Virus record (IMG/VR): IMGVR_UViG_3300017776_000204
Coordinates: 1 to 23,068 of that record
DNA length: 23,068 bases
Direction: 5' to 3' (one strand)
DNA from: a virus
The translations under genes and the position numbers were made by a program. This document shows positions 1 through 7,518 of this stretch, one piece after another (position 1 is the stretch's first letter; the number at the start of each line of letters is the position of its first letter). The notes under the pieces were generated by a model. The model saw only the letters and a list, made by a program, of their open reading frames with translations, ran no database searches and had not been told where the DNA came from.

Positions 1-1
1 G

Positions 2-1228
2 GTCATCCATCTGGACCGCTTTGTGCTTTGTCGTGATCCTATGGGTCACGTCACAGAGATTGTTGTCGAAGAAGAGGTTTACCCGCAAGCATTACCCGAA
101 GGATTTTTAAACGACGAAGAGGAGGAAGGAGAGTACAGCGACGCAAGCAGCAAGAAGACAGTCAAGGTCTACACCTGCGTCAAGTTCTACGAAGGTGAGT
201 GCCACTGGTATCAAGAGGTCAAAGGCAAAGAGGTGCCAGGCACACACGGCATGTGCAAGGAAGAAGCCACCCCTTGGATCAGCCTGCGATTTGACCGCGT
301 AGAAAGCGAGGAGTACGGACGCAGTTACGTCGAGCAGTATTACGGCGACTTGCTTGCGCTTGAGAATTTGAGCCAAGCAATCTTGGAGTCGTCAGCTGCA
401 GCAGCCAAGGCAATCTTCTTGGTCAACCCCAACGGCATGACCAGGCCACGCACCCTGGCTAACGCAGCCAATGGTGCAATCGTTCAGGGGTCAGCGTCAG
501 ACGTGACTGTCGTGCAAACCCAGAAGGGGGCCGACATGCAGATTGCTAACGCCACTATCGAGCGCATTGAGCAGCGACTGCAGTATGCCTTCATGCTGCA
601 CACCGCTATTCAGCGACCGGGTGAGCGTGTGACTGCGGAAGAAATCCGCTTTATGAGTCAGGAGCTGAACGCCGGCACTGCAGGACTCTATTCAATTCTG
701 ACCCAGGAATTGCAGCTGCCCCTGGTGCGGCGGCTGATGCACATCTTGCAGCGTCAACGCAAGCTGCCCCCGTTCCCGAAAGGGCAGGGCGGCAAGGCTT
801 TAGTTAGCCCTAAGCCTGTTACTGGGCTTGAGGCAATTGGCCGCGGCGATGACAAGAACAAGTTGATTGAGTTCATCACAACTGCACAGCAAGTTCTTGG
901 CCCAGAGATCATGGCTGAGTACATCAATGTCGACGAAGCGTTACGTCGGTTGGCTGCAAGCGGCAGCATTGATACAACAAACCTTGTTAAAACGCCCGAG
1001 CAGTTAGAGAATGAGCGCGCAGCTGCAGCGCAAGCACAACAAGAAGCTCAACAACAACAGATGTTGATGGAGGGCCTCAAGTCTGGCGCCGCTACGCAAG
1101 CAGCTAAAAACTACACACAACCAGGAGCACCCTATGGCCCGCAGTTCGAAGACGGCAACCCCGACGCCGGAACCCCAAACCAACTCCCCGACGGAGACGC
1201 CGTCGCCGAAGGAGGACAAGCAAGTTGA
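2..1228 (+). CDS. Portal (head-tail connector) protein, T7 gp8-like, 5' end missing
   Basis: The frame is open from the first bases of the window, so the true start lies upstream; the GTG at 23 is an internal valine. About 408 codons remain, against roughly 536 in T7 gp8, so the N-terminal quarter is absent. The portal is the dodecameric ring at one capsid vertex through which DNA is packaged and ejected, and on which the core and tail assemble. Visible portal-type stretches are LDRFVLCRDPMGHV near the window start, SLRFDRVESEEYGRSYVEQYYGDL, and VTAEEIRFMSQELNAGTAGLYSILTQEL, a block typical of T7-family portals. The C-terminus is low-complexity (Q/A-rich, then G/D/P-rich), as is usual. Scaffold and capsid genes downstream fit the call. 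The last 95 nt are also read in another frame by the next ORF. Confidence 0.92.
   Translation, partial: VIHLDRFVLCRDPMGHVTEIVVEEEVYPQALPEGFLNDEEEEGEYSDASSKKTVKVYTCVKFYEGECHWYQEVKGKEVPGTHGMCKEEATPWISLRFDRVESEEYGRSYVEQYYGDLLALENLSQAILESSAAAAKAIFLVNPNGMTRPRTLANAANGAIVQGSASDVTVVQTQKGADMQIANATIERIEQRLQYAFMLHTAIQRPGERVTAEEIRFMSQELNAGTAGLYSILTQELQLPLVRRLMHILQRQRKLPPFPKGQGGKALVSPKPVTGLEAIGRGDDKNKLIEFITTAQQVLGPEIMAEYINVDEALRRLAASGSIDTTNLVKTPEQLENERAAAAQAQQEAQQQQMLMEGLKSGAATQAAKNYTQPGAPYGPQFEDGNPDAGTPNQLPDGDAVAEGGQAS
1123..1127 (+). promoter_or_regulatory. Ribosome binding site for the small overlapping ORF
   Basis: AGGAG lies six bases before the ATG at 1134, inside the portal coding sequence. It is one of the better Shine-Dalgarno matches in the window, and it is the main reason to accept the overprinted ORF as real. 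Confidence 0.55.
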
Positions 1229-1322
1229 AGTCATCGACATAGCAGTTGATGAATCACAGGGACAGTCAGCGTCAATGCCTGAAGTGACTGTCGACGACAA
1301 AGGCGTCATCCAAATTTCCTGA
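1134..1322 (+). CDS. Small acidic hypothetical protein overlapping the portal gene
   Basis: A 62-codon ORF starts inside the portal gene in another frame (95-nt overlap) and ends 5 nt before the scaffold start. It fills what would otherwise be a gap of about 100 nt between portal and scaffold. The first half is Thr/Pro/Ser-rich (KTATPTPEPQTNSPTETPSP). The second half is acidic with a regular hydrophobic pattern (VEVIDIAVDES, VTVDDKGVIQIS). There is no signal peptide or membrane segment. I do not recognise a family; T7 has no gene here. The position suggests a late virion or assembly accessory protein, which is inference. An extension of the portal by frameshifting is a less likely alternative. 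Confidence 0.6.
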   Translation: MARSSKTATPTPEPQTNSPTETPSPKEDKQVEVIDIAVDESQGQSASMPEVTVDDKGVIQIS

Positions 1323-1327
1323 GACTT

Positions 1328-2122
1328 ATGCCTGAACCTGTAGTTATCGCTAACGAACCGGCGCCAGCGATGGCGCCTAAAGATCAAGCAGCCCTTACTG
1401 ATAACGACAACGTCGAGATCCAGGGCGAAGAGCAACTGTTTGCCGGCAAATACAAAACTGTCGACGAGCTAGTTAAGGGCTACAAAGAACTTGAAAGCCA
1501 GCAAGGCAAAGCTGACAACGAGCCGGAGCAGGAGTTAGCTGAGGGCGAAGAGCAATCAGCTAAGGAGATCTACGGCGAAGTTATTGGCGGCCGCCTCGAA
1601 GAAGCTGGCATTGACTTTGGCGACATGTCTTCTCGGTACGCCGAGAGCGGCATGCTGCAGGACGATGACTATGGCGAGCTTGAGAAAGCTGGCTTTAGTC
1701 GCAGCATGGTCGACAATTACTTGGCCGGTCTGCAGTACAACGCTGCTCAAGACAGCGCACTCAACGCACAGCAGGTATCTCAAATCAAGACTGAGTTCGG
1801 TGGCACCGATCAGTACGACGAGATGACTACGTGGGCTGCAGAGAACATGGAGGCTGACGAGATCGCTGCGTTTAATCGCATTGTTCAAGGCAGTAACGAC
1901 GGCGCACAAATTCGCCTTGCCATTGCTGGGCTTTACGCTCAGTACACAGCAAGCGAAGGTCGTGAACCACAGCTGTTAGGCGGCAAGTCAAGCAGCAGCA
2001 GCGGCAGCAAGTTTGAGTCAACAGCTCAAGTGATTGAGGCAATGAATGACCCTCGCTATGCAAGCGACCCTGCCTATAGAAAAGCAGTAGAAAAGCAGCT
2101 AAGCCGCTCTGCTGTCTTTTAA
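1328..2122 (+). CDS. Capsid assembly (scaffolding) protein, T7 gp9-like
   Basis: This 264-aa acidic protein lies between portal and major capsid genes, the fixed place of the scaffold in T7-like phages. Scaffolds form the internal core on which the procapsid shell assembles and leave before DNA packaging. The sequence shows an acidic, disordered N-terminus, then FAGKYKTVDELVKGYKELESQQGK, a pattern very common in podovirus scaffolds. A helical middle follows (FGDMSSRYAESGMLQDDDYGELEKAGFSRSMVDNYLAGLQYN), then a Ser-rich linker and a basic, helical C-terminus (DPAYRKAVEKQLSRSAVF), the usual coat-binding end. Length is close to T7 gp9 (about 307 aa). It is followed by a strong terminator. Confidence 0.88.
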   Translation: MPEPVVIANEPAPAMAPKDQAALTDNDNVEIQGEEQLFAGKYKTVDELVKGYKELESQQGKADNEPEQELAEGEEQSAKEIYGEVIGGRLEEAGIDFGDMSSRYAESGMLQDDDYGELEKAGFSRSMVDNYLAGLQYNAAQDSALNAQQVSQIKTEFGGTDQYDEMTTWAAENMEADEIAAFNRIVQGSNDGAQIRLAIAGLYAQYTASEGREPQLLGGKSSSSSGSKFESTAQVIEAMNDPRYASDPAYRKAVEKQLSRSAVF

Positions 2123-2158
2123 TTAGGTGGGCCGAGAGAGCCTGCCTCACACACATTG

Positions 2159-2188
2159 ACCCTTGGCTTAAGTACCCAAGGGTTTTTT
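2159..2188 (+). terminator. Intrinsic terminator after the scaffold gene
   Basis: A perfect inverted repeat, ACCCTTGG and CCAAGGGT (2159-2166 with 2176-2183), with a 9-nt loop, is followed directly by a run of six T (2183-2188). It lies 36 nt past the scaffold stop and before the capsid gene, so it would cap the portal-scaffold message or limit read-through into the capsid gene. Confidence 0.82.
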
Positions 2189-2314
2189 ATTGGGCTGTTT
2201 ACTGCTTACAATCTGTCTACCTAGACATTCATCTGGCGCACTGGCCCTCTGCGGAGGACACCCTGTGAGCTAAGAAGACTGGTCGGGTGCAACCCAATCT
2301 TTCTTTTAAGCCTC
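2189..2314 (+). promoter_or_regulatory. Capsid gene leader, probable promoter region
   Basis: No gene is seen in these 126 nt. Because a terminator precedes it and the most abundant virion protein follows, a promoter is expected here. Two weak candidates are visible: ATTGGGC at 2189-2195, which equals the first seven bases of the Syn5 cyanophage RNA polymerase promoter as I recall it, and TACAAT at 2207-2212, a -10-like box without a convincing -35. The leader also has two small hairpins (CCTC/GGAG around 2246-2257, GGGT/ACCC around 2285-2295). No Shine-Dalgarno sequence stands before the ATG at 2315. The promoter assignment is inference. Confidence 0.35.
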
Positions 2315-3280
2315 ATGGCTAACTTCACAGCCTCACGGCTGGGTCTCGTCAACGCAACAGGCACCAGCTTCGACGCACTTTTTTTAAAAGTATTTTCAGG
2401 AGAAGTGCTTTCATCGTTCCGTAAGTCAACGGTGTTTGAAACTTTGCACACAGTTCGGACTATTAGTTCGGGCAAAAGTGCACAGTTCCCAATCATTGGT
2501 ACTAGCTCAACTGCATATCACACACCGGGCACGCAGCTGACAGGCAATGCCATCAAGCATGCAGAAGCAACTGTGCTTATCGACGACAAGTTGGTGAGCA
2601 ATGTTTTTGTTGCTGACATTGATGAGGCCAAGAACCATTACGACGTTCGCAGCCAATACTCAACTCAGATGGGCAACGCCCTGGCCTATACGTTCGACAA
2701 GAACGTGGCAGCCATGGTGGCCAAGGCTGCTCGCACCGGCACCAACTTCAACACTGACCTGCCAGGCGGTACTCAGATCAACATTGCTGCTGCTTCAAAC
2801 GCAAAGGCAAACATCACTGGTGCTCAGCTAGCAACTGCTCTGTTCTCTGCAGCTCAGAAGCTAGACGAGAATGACGTACCCCCTGATTCGAGAGTCGCCG
2901 TATTAGCGCCTCGCGAATACTACAAATTGGTACAAGAGACCAACGTAATCAACCGCGATTGGGGCGGCCAAGGTGCATACGGAGACGGCAAAGTCTTCCG
3001 TGTTGCTGGCATTGACATTGTCATGTCCAACCACCTGCCTACCAGCAACCGCTCTGCTGCTACTGGGGAGAACAACTCCTACGCAGCAAACTTCACCAAC
3101 AATGTTGGCCTTGTCTTTAACAAGCAAGCCGTCGGCACTGTGAAGTTGATGGACCTGAAGATGGAGCAGACAGGACAAGACGTCCATGCTCTTTATCAAG
3201 GTACATTCATGGTTGGATCCATGGCGCTAGGCACCGGAATCCTCCGTCCTGATTGCGCAATTGAGATCACATTCACTTGA
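2315..3280 (+). CDS. Major capsid protein, T7 gp10-like
   Basis: The 321-aa shell protein of the icosahedral head. It follows T7 gp10A closely block by block: ALFLKVFSGEVL-like DALFLKVFSGEVLSSF, RTISSGKSAQFPIIGTS, IDDKLVSNVFVADIDEAKN, HYDVRSQYSTQMGNALA, VGLVFNKQAVGTVKLMDLKME, and MALGTGILRPDCAIEI at the end. These cover the N-arm, the E-loop region and the P and A domains of the HK97-type fold. It is slightly shorter than T7 gp10A (345 aa), mainly at the N-terminus. No frameshift-extended minor form (10B) is evident, because a terminator starts within 10 nt of the stop. The gene is flanked by terminators on both sides, suggesting separately controlled, high-level expression. Confidence 0.97.
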   Translation: MANFTASRLGLVNATGTSFDALFLKVFSGEVLSSFRKSTVFETLHTVRTISSGKSAQFPIIGTSSTAYHTPGTQLTGNAIKHAEATVLIDDKLVSNVFVADIDEAKNHYDVRSQYSTQMGNALAYTFDKNVAAMVAKAARTGTNFNTDLPGGTQINIAAASNAKANITGAQLATALFSAAQKLDENDVPPDSRVAVLAPREYYKLVQETNVINRDWGGQGAYGDGKVFRVAGIDIVMSNHLPTSNRSAATGENNSYAANFTNNVGLVFNKQAVGTVKLMDLKMEQTGQDVHALYQGTFMVGSMALGTGILRPDCAIEITFT

Positions 3281-3286
3281 TTCAGT

Positions 3287-3312
3287 GGGGGCTTCGGCCC
3301 CCTCTTTTCTTT
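3287..3312 (+). terminator. Intrinsic terminator after the capsid gene (T-phi-like position)
   Basis: GGGGGC (3287-3292), loop TTCG, GCCCCC (3297-3302), then a T-rich tract TCTTTTCTTT. The UUCG-type tetraloop on a six-base GC stem is very stable. It sits 6 nt past the capsid stop, the same place as T-phi in T7, where partial termination sets the capsid-to-tail expression ratio. Confidence 0.88.
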
Positions 3313-3323
3313 GCTAATTAACA

Positions 3324-3932
3324 ATGGCACTAGCCCGCACCACATTCCTGGAAGCAGTGAACCGCGTCCTGCAAATGATGGGCGAGGCGCCGGTCAACAG
3401 TCTTACGGGTCAGTTCCCTACTGCCAAGCAAGCGCAAGACACAATCAACGACGTGAGCCGCAAGCTGCAGTCAGAGGGCTGGTCGTTTAACACCACACTG
3501 CAGCAAGCATTGCCACGCAACACAGGCAACGAGATTGATATGGGTCCAAGTGTTAGCCGTGTCGTGGTTGACCCATTGATCTACCCCGACGTGGATGTCA
3601 CCATGCGCGGCGGCAGGTTGTATGACAGGAAGGCTGGCAAGTTCACGTTTACCGAGGATCTCAAAGGTGACGTGACTGCGTTGCTGGATTGGGACGATCT
3701 ACCTGAGCACGCCCACCACTACATCACAATCAAAGCTGGGCGCCAGCTGCAAGAAGCCTTGCTGGGCAGCGCCGACTTGACCAAGATCAACCTAACGATG
3801 GAGGCAGAGGCGAAGAGCATTTTCCTGGAGGAAGAGACGACACGCAGCGAACACAACTTCTTGCGTGGCAACCCCAACCGCACCAGCGTGCTCAACACCT
3901 ACATGCCTAGTCGTGCCCTGCAGCGCTTCTAG
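3324..3932 (+). CDS. Tail tubular protein A, T7 gp11-like (adaptor/gatekeeper)
   Basis: This 202-aa protein follows the capsid gene, as gp11 does in T7 (196 aa). gp11 forms the dodecameric ring joining the portal to the nozzle. Family features are the N-terminal helix block LARTTFLEAVNRVLQMMGEAPVNSL, the segment AQDTINDVSRKLQSEGWSFNT, which is a hallmark of tail tube A, and PEHAHHYITIKAGRQLQEALLGS near the middle. The start is preceded by an A+T-rich stretch without a Shine-Dalgarno sequence. Only 2 nt separate its stop from the next start, so translation of the two tail genes is probably coupled. Confidence 0.95.
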   Translation: MALARTTFLEAVNRVLQMMGEAPVNSLTGQFPTAKQAQDTINDVSRKLQSEGWSFNTTLQQALPRNTGNEIDMGPSVSRVVVDPLIYPDVDVTMRGGRLYDRKAGKFTFTEDLKGDVTALLDWDDLPEHAHHYITIKAGRQLQEALLGSADLTKINLTMEAEAKSIFLEEETTRSEHNFLRGNPNRTSVLNTYMPSRALQRF

Positions 3933-3934
3933 TT

Positions 3935-6361
3935 ATGCCACTTGTCAGCAGCTCAATCCCCAACCTCATTAATGGGGTCAGCCAACAGCCGGCTGCGCTG
4001 CGATTGGCATCGCAAGCAGAGCAAGTTATTAACTGCATGCCAAGCCCAGTCGAAGGGCTGAAGAAGCGACCAGCGTCAGACCATGTCGCCAAGTTGTTTG
4101 CTGGCTCAGTTGCAAACAGCCCGCCGTACTGCCACATCGTTGACCGTGACGGCAGCATCCAGCACCTGCTGGTAATCCGTGACGGATCTATTAAGGTCTT
4201 TGCTTTGGACGGCACTGAGCGCACAGTCGCTACGCCTAACGGCACTGCCTACCTAGACGTCACAGGCAATCCGTCAGAGCAGTTCCGGCTGGCGTCCATT
4301 GCTGACACCACGTTCATCGTTAACCGCGAGAAGACGGTTGCCATGGACACGTCGAACTTGTCGACGAACTGGGGCACGAAGGGAATGATCTTTGTCAAAG
4401 CTGCCAACTACTCAACGACCTACAGCGTCACAGTTGCTGGCGTCACAAAGACGCATGCAACTAGCGCAACGGGAGCGCTGAGCACAATTGCAATTGCAAC
4501 AGCTCTGCGAAATTCTTTAGCAGGCGATAGCAATCTCAACGCTTTTACTTTTACTCAAAACGATTTTGTTATTCGCGTAACTAAGAACGACGGGTCTGAC
4601 TACACCATGTCTGCAAGCGATACGCGCAGCAGCACAGACATCAGCTCGATTAAGGGCACCGTGTCTGCCATTAACGACTTGCCTGCATCAGCAGAGCACG
4701 GGTTCAAAGTCAGGGTGCAGGGCTCAGCTGCCACCAGCTTTGACGATTACTACGTTGAGTTCGAAGCCAACGCTGGCAGTGGGTTTGGCCCTGGGGTGTG
4801 GCGGGAAACTGTTGCATCAAACATCCAATATCAATTTGACCGGGCCACCATGCCGCATGTGCTGGTGCGGGCTGCTAATAACACATTTACTTTCCAGCAA
4901 TTTGCGTGGTCAGGACGCATTGCAGGCGACCTAGCTTCAGCGCCTAACCCAACGTTTGTCGGCAGTCAGGTAAAAAACGTCAACGTGTTTCGCAACCGTC
5001 TTGTCTTTCTGGCGGACGAAAACGTCATCATGTCGGCCGCTGATAACTACGACAGGTTCTTTCCAGAGACTGTGCAAACTGTTGTCGACAGCGACCCGAT
5101 TGACCTGACGTCTGGCGGCACGTCAATCAACTTCCTAACCAGCAGCCTGGCGTTTGCCAACACGCTGCTGTTGTTTAGTGCTCACGGCCAGTTCAGGCTT
5201 GACACTGGCGCAACCACAGTGGGCACAGCACTCACGCCAAGGACTGCAACTGTCACAGCGATCACGACCTTTGACCAACTACAGACGGTTGATCCAGTTG
5301 GTGTTGGACGAACTGTTTACTTAGCTATTCCAAAAGGCACATCAAACACTGGGCTGCGCGAGTTCTTCCTGCCTGACGCATCTGGTCCTGTGCCGCTATC
5401 AGAGGAGGTATCGACGCCAGTGCCTAGGTTTGTGCCAGGCAATTTGATTTCGATCTCCGCGTCAGTCTCTGAAGAAGCGTTGGCAATGGTCAGCTCTGAT
5501 CAATACCAACGGCTGTACCTATACAAGTTTTTCTTTCAGGATGACAACAAGCTGCAGTCAGCCTGGGGTTACTGGGAGATCAATGCCGGCGGCAAGATTG
5601 TTGGCACTGCTGTACTTGACAGCGATCTGTACCAAGTAATCGAGTACAGCGACGGCGTCTATTTACAGAAGACATCGCTGCGTCCAGAGAACGTAGACAA
5701 CACAGCAGAGTTTGAGGTGCTGCTCGATCGCAAAACAACAGAGGCAAGCTGCAGTATTGCCGTCAACAATGCTGGCGGTCTTGGCGTGACGTCGACAATC
5801 ACATTGCCGTACCCAATTGCAACTGCCAGCAAGACAGTGCTGGTTGGCCGCAAGGCGACAAGCAACACGATCGCCCATGGCCTGGTGCTTGAGCCAACAG
5901 CAGAAAGCCTGGCTGGTGGGGCTGGCGGCAACGGCACAATCACTGTGCGCGGCGACCTATCTAACGCCAAGTTTTTTGTAGGCGAAACCTACGAAATGCT
6001 GTACGAGTTCTCGACGCCATACGTCAAAGAAGAGCCACCGGGTGGTGGTGTGTCTGTGGCTGCAGGCCCGCGGCTACAACTCCGCACATGGACTGTGGTT
6101 TTTGATGACACGTCTACTTTTGAACTTCGTATTACGCCGCAGGGCCGTTCGGTAAACAAGTTTCCATTCAACGGAATAACAACAGGTAGTGGCAACCCAG
6201 TGCTGGGCAGCGCTTCACTGTCAACCAGCAGCTTCCGTGCGCCAGTGATGGCAAGAAACATAGACACTAAGATTGAGATATTCAGCGACAGTCCGATGCC
6301 ATGCCGCGTGCAATCAGCAGAGTGGGAGGGCTGGTTGCAGAACAGGGCGCCGAGGATCTAG
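3935..6361 (+). CDS. Tail tubular protein B, T7 gp12-like (nozzle)
   Basis: An 808-aa protein matching T7 gp12 (about 794 aa) in size and place. gp12 forms the hexameric nozzle below the gp11 ring and contacts the fibres. Characteristic stretches are the N-terminal SSIPNLINGVSQQPAALR followed by QAEQVINCMPSPVEGLKKRP, which is diagnostic for podovirus nozzle proteins; FVGSQVKNVNVFRNRLVFLADENVIMS in the middle; and TSLAFANTLLLFSAHGQFRLD-like sequence further on. The C-terminus ends PCRVQSAEWEGWLQNRAPRI, also a typical ending for this family. The last 61 nt overlap the next ORF in another frame. Confidence 0.96.
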   Translation: MPLVSSSIPNLINGVSQQPAALRLASQAEQVINCMPSPVEGLKKRPASDHVAKLFAGSVANSPPYCHIVDRDGSIQHLLVIRDGSIKVFALDGTERTVATPNGTAYLDVTGNPSEQFRLASIADTTFIVNREKTVAMDTSNLSTNWGTKGMIFVKAANYSTTYSVTVAGVTKTHATSATGALSTIAIATALRNSLAGDSNLNAFTFTQNDFVIRVTKNDGSDYTMSASDTRSSTDISSIKGTVSAINDLPASAEHGFKVRVQGSAATSFDDYYVEFEANAGSGFGPGVWRETVASNIQYQFDRATMPHVLVRAANNTFTFQQFAWSGRIAGDLASAPNPTFVGSQVKNVNVFRNRLVFLADENVIMSAADNYDRFFPETVQTVVDSDPIDLTSGGTSINFLTSSLAFANTLLLFSAHGQFRLDTGATTVGTALTPRTATVTAITTFDQLQTVDPVGVGRTVYLAIPKGTSNTGLREFFLPDASGPVPLSEEVSTPVPRFVPGNLISISASVSEEALAMVSSDQYQRLYLYKFFFQDDNKLQSAWGYWEINAGGKIVGTAVLDSDLYQVIEYSDGVYLQKTSLRPENVDNTAEFEVLLDRKTTEASCSIAVNNAGGLGVTSTITLPYPIATASKTVLVGRKATSNTIAHGLVLEPTAESLAGGAGGNGTITVRGDLSNAKFFVGETYEMLYEFSTPYVKEEPPGGGVSVAAGPRLQLRTWTVVFDDTSTFELRITPQGRSVNKFPFNGITTGSGNPVLGSASLSTSSFRAPVMARNIDTKIEIFSDSPMPCRVQSAEWEGWLQNRAPRI

Positions 6362-6822
6362 GCGAGGCGCATCAGCGAGCTACTCGCCCATCTGACTTGC
6401 GGCACCTGGCAGACAACATGCGCGCCAATGACGTGGCAGAAGTCATGGCGTGTTCTGGTTGCACGCCTGACCAGATGCTGCTTCATTGCTTTCTACACAG
6501 CGTGCCGTGCCGGACGATGGTCAGCAGGCATGGCCACGTCATGGGTATGTGGGGCGTCGTACCTGAAGCAAGTGGTGGCAGGGTGTGGATGCTGGGCACA
6601 GAAGGCATGGTTGACGACAAGCGTGACCGGCGGACCTTTCTGCGAAAATCAAAAGAGCAATTGCAGGAATTGTTTAGTGACTACAGCGTGCTGTTCAATG
6701 TGGTCGATGCCCGCAATACTGTTCACATCCGCTGGATAAAGCACATGGGTTTTACCTTTGTCGCTGAACACGCAGAATGGGGACCAGAAAAGCGGTTGTT
6801 CTACGAGTTTGTGAGGATCTGA
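6301..6822 (+). CDS. gp13-like internal/assembly protein with GNAT-like features
   Basis: This ORF of up to 173 aa sits between nozzle and gp14 genes, the place of T7 gene 13 (138 aa). Shared features with T7 gp13 include an N-terminal R-P-S-D block, a middle strand region (MWGVVPEASGGRVWMLGTEG), a helix with basic residues (RRTFLRKSKEQLQELF) and the C-terminal block RNTVHIRWIKHMGF (residues 138-151), which recalls the last part of a GNAT acetyltransferase fold. No acetylation function is shown; in T7 gp13 is needed for assembly and is lost from mature virions. The start is uncertain: ATG 6301 gives a 61-nt overlap and extra N-terminal residues, GTG 6322 is possible, and ATG 6418 would cut off the conserved RPSD block. 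Confidence 0.82.
   Translation: MPRAISRVGGLVAEQGAEDLGEAHQRATRPSDLRHLADNMRANDVAEVMACSGCTPDQMLLHCFLHSVPCRTMVSRHGHVMGMWGVVPEASGGRVWMLGTEGMVDDKRDRRTFLRKSKEQLQELFSDYSVLFNVVDARNTVHIRWIKHMGFTFVAEHAEWGPEKRLFYEFVRI
6814..6817 (+). promoter_or_regulatory. Ribosome binding site of the gp14-like gene
   Basis: AGGA inside the end of the gp13-like gene, eight bases before the ATG at 6826. It supports that start. Confidence 0.45.
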
Positions 6823-6825
6823 CTT

Positions 6826-7518
6826 ATGTGTTCAGTTGTAGTTCCAATCGTTCTTGCCGTTGCACAAGCAGGCCTGGGCATCATGCAAGCCAGCGCCCAG
6901 GAGCAGGCGGCACGCGAGCAGGTTCGGTTTGCAAACCAGCAGGCAGAGCAGCAATTTCAGTTTGACCAACTGCAAACAGATGCAGCGCGCACTGCTGAAC
7001 TGCAACGCGAATCACAGCGCGAAGAAGAGATTCGCCGCAACACGGAGTTGGCTCAAATCACACGAGCTAACGAGATTGCTGCAATTAACACTCGGTTCAG
7101 GCAGGAGCAGGAAGCTTCATCGCAAAAACAACAAGAGCAAGGCAGGCGATCATTAGAAGCAGCTGGCAAAATCAGGGCTCAGGGTCGCATTGGCAACAAC
7201 GTTGACTTGTTGCTCGCTGACGTCAAGCGGCAGCAAGCGACGTTTGATTACTGGGACGGCAGAAACTTGGCATTTATTGGCAACGAGCTGCAAGCACGCA
7301 AGGATGTGGCACAAGGCAACTTTGCCAACCGCGTAGCTAATCAAAGCCCGTATCAGAAGAAAATGATCCTTGATCCGCTTGAGCCAATGAAGAGATCAAT
7401 GCCTAGTTCGGCGCCATACCGACTAGCTGCGTTTGGCTCAGTGCTTTCTGCTGCGTCTAGTGGCGTCAATATGTATGCGGGTGGTGCAAATGCTGACGGA
7501 ACTAACTTCTTCAAATGA
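6826..7518 (+). CDS. Internal virion (core) protein, T7 gp14-like
   Basis: A 230-aa protein in the gp14 position (T7 gp14, 196 aa). T7 gp14 is the smallest ejected core protein and forms a pore in the outer membrane. Matching features are the start MCSVVVPIVLAVAQAGLGIM, where T7 also begins MC and then a small hydrophobic segment; a long Q/E/R-rich helix (residues about 25-125) including QQRSLEA-type repeats; and the C-terminal block YQKKMILDPLEPMKRS, which parallels LQMVLDPLAIMG of T7. A small hydrophobic and Gly-rich C-terminus follows. The stop overlaps the next start (ATGA), indicating translational coupling with the gp15-like gene. Confidence 0.88.
   Translation: MCSVVVPIVLAVAQAGLGIMQASAQEQAAREQVRFANQQAEQQFQFDQLQTDAARTAELQRESQREEEIRRNTELAQITRANEIAAINTRFRQEQEASSQKQQEQGRRSLEAAGKIRAQGRIGNNVDLLLADVKRQQATFDYWDGRNLAFIGNELQARKDVAQGNFANRVANQSPYQKKMILDPLEPMKRSMPSSAPYRLAAFGSVLSAASSGVNMYAGGANADGTNFFK

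Noticed and set aside
23-25. GTG as the start of the portal gene
   Set aside because: The frame is open to the window edge and the residues before it (IHLDRF) continue portal-like sequence; the gene is simply cut off.
1180-1322. Programmed frameshift joining the portal to the small downstream frame
   Set aside because: No convincing slippery heptamer was seen, and the small frame has its own ATG with a well-spaced AGGAG.
1004-1435. 143-codon minus-strand frame over the portal-scaffold junction
   Set aside because: It is antisense to three plus-strand coding frames, lacks a recognisable motif, and all other genes read on the plus strand.
2207-2212. TACAAT as a host sigma-70 -10 box for the capsid gene
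   Set aside because: No -35 box or proper extended -10 is present at a suitable distance; kept only as a weak candidate within the leader.
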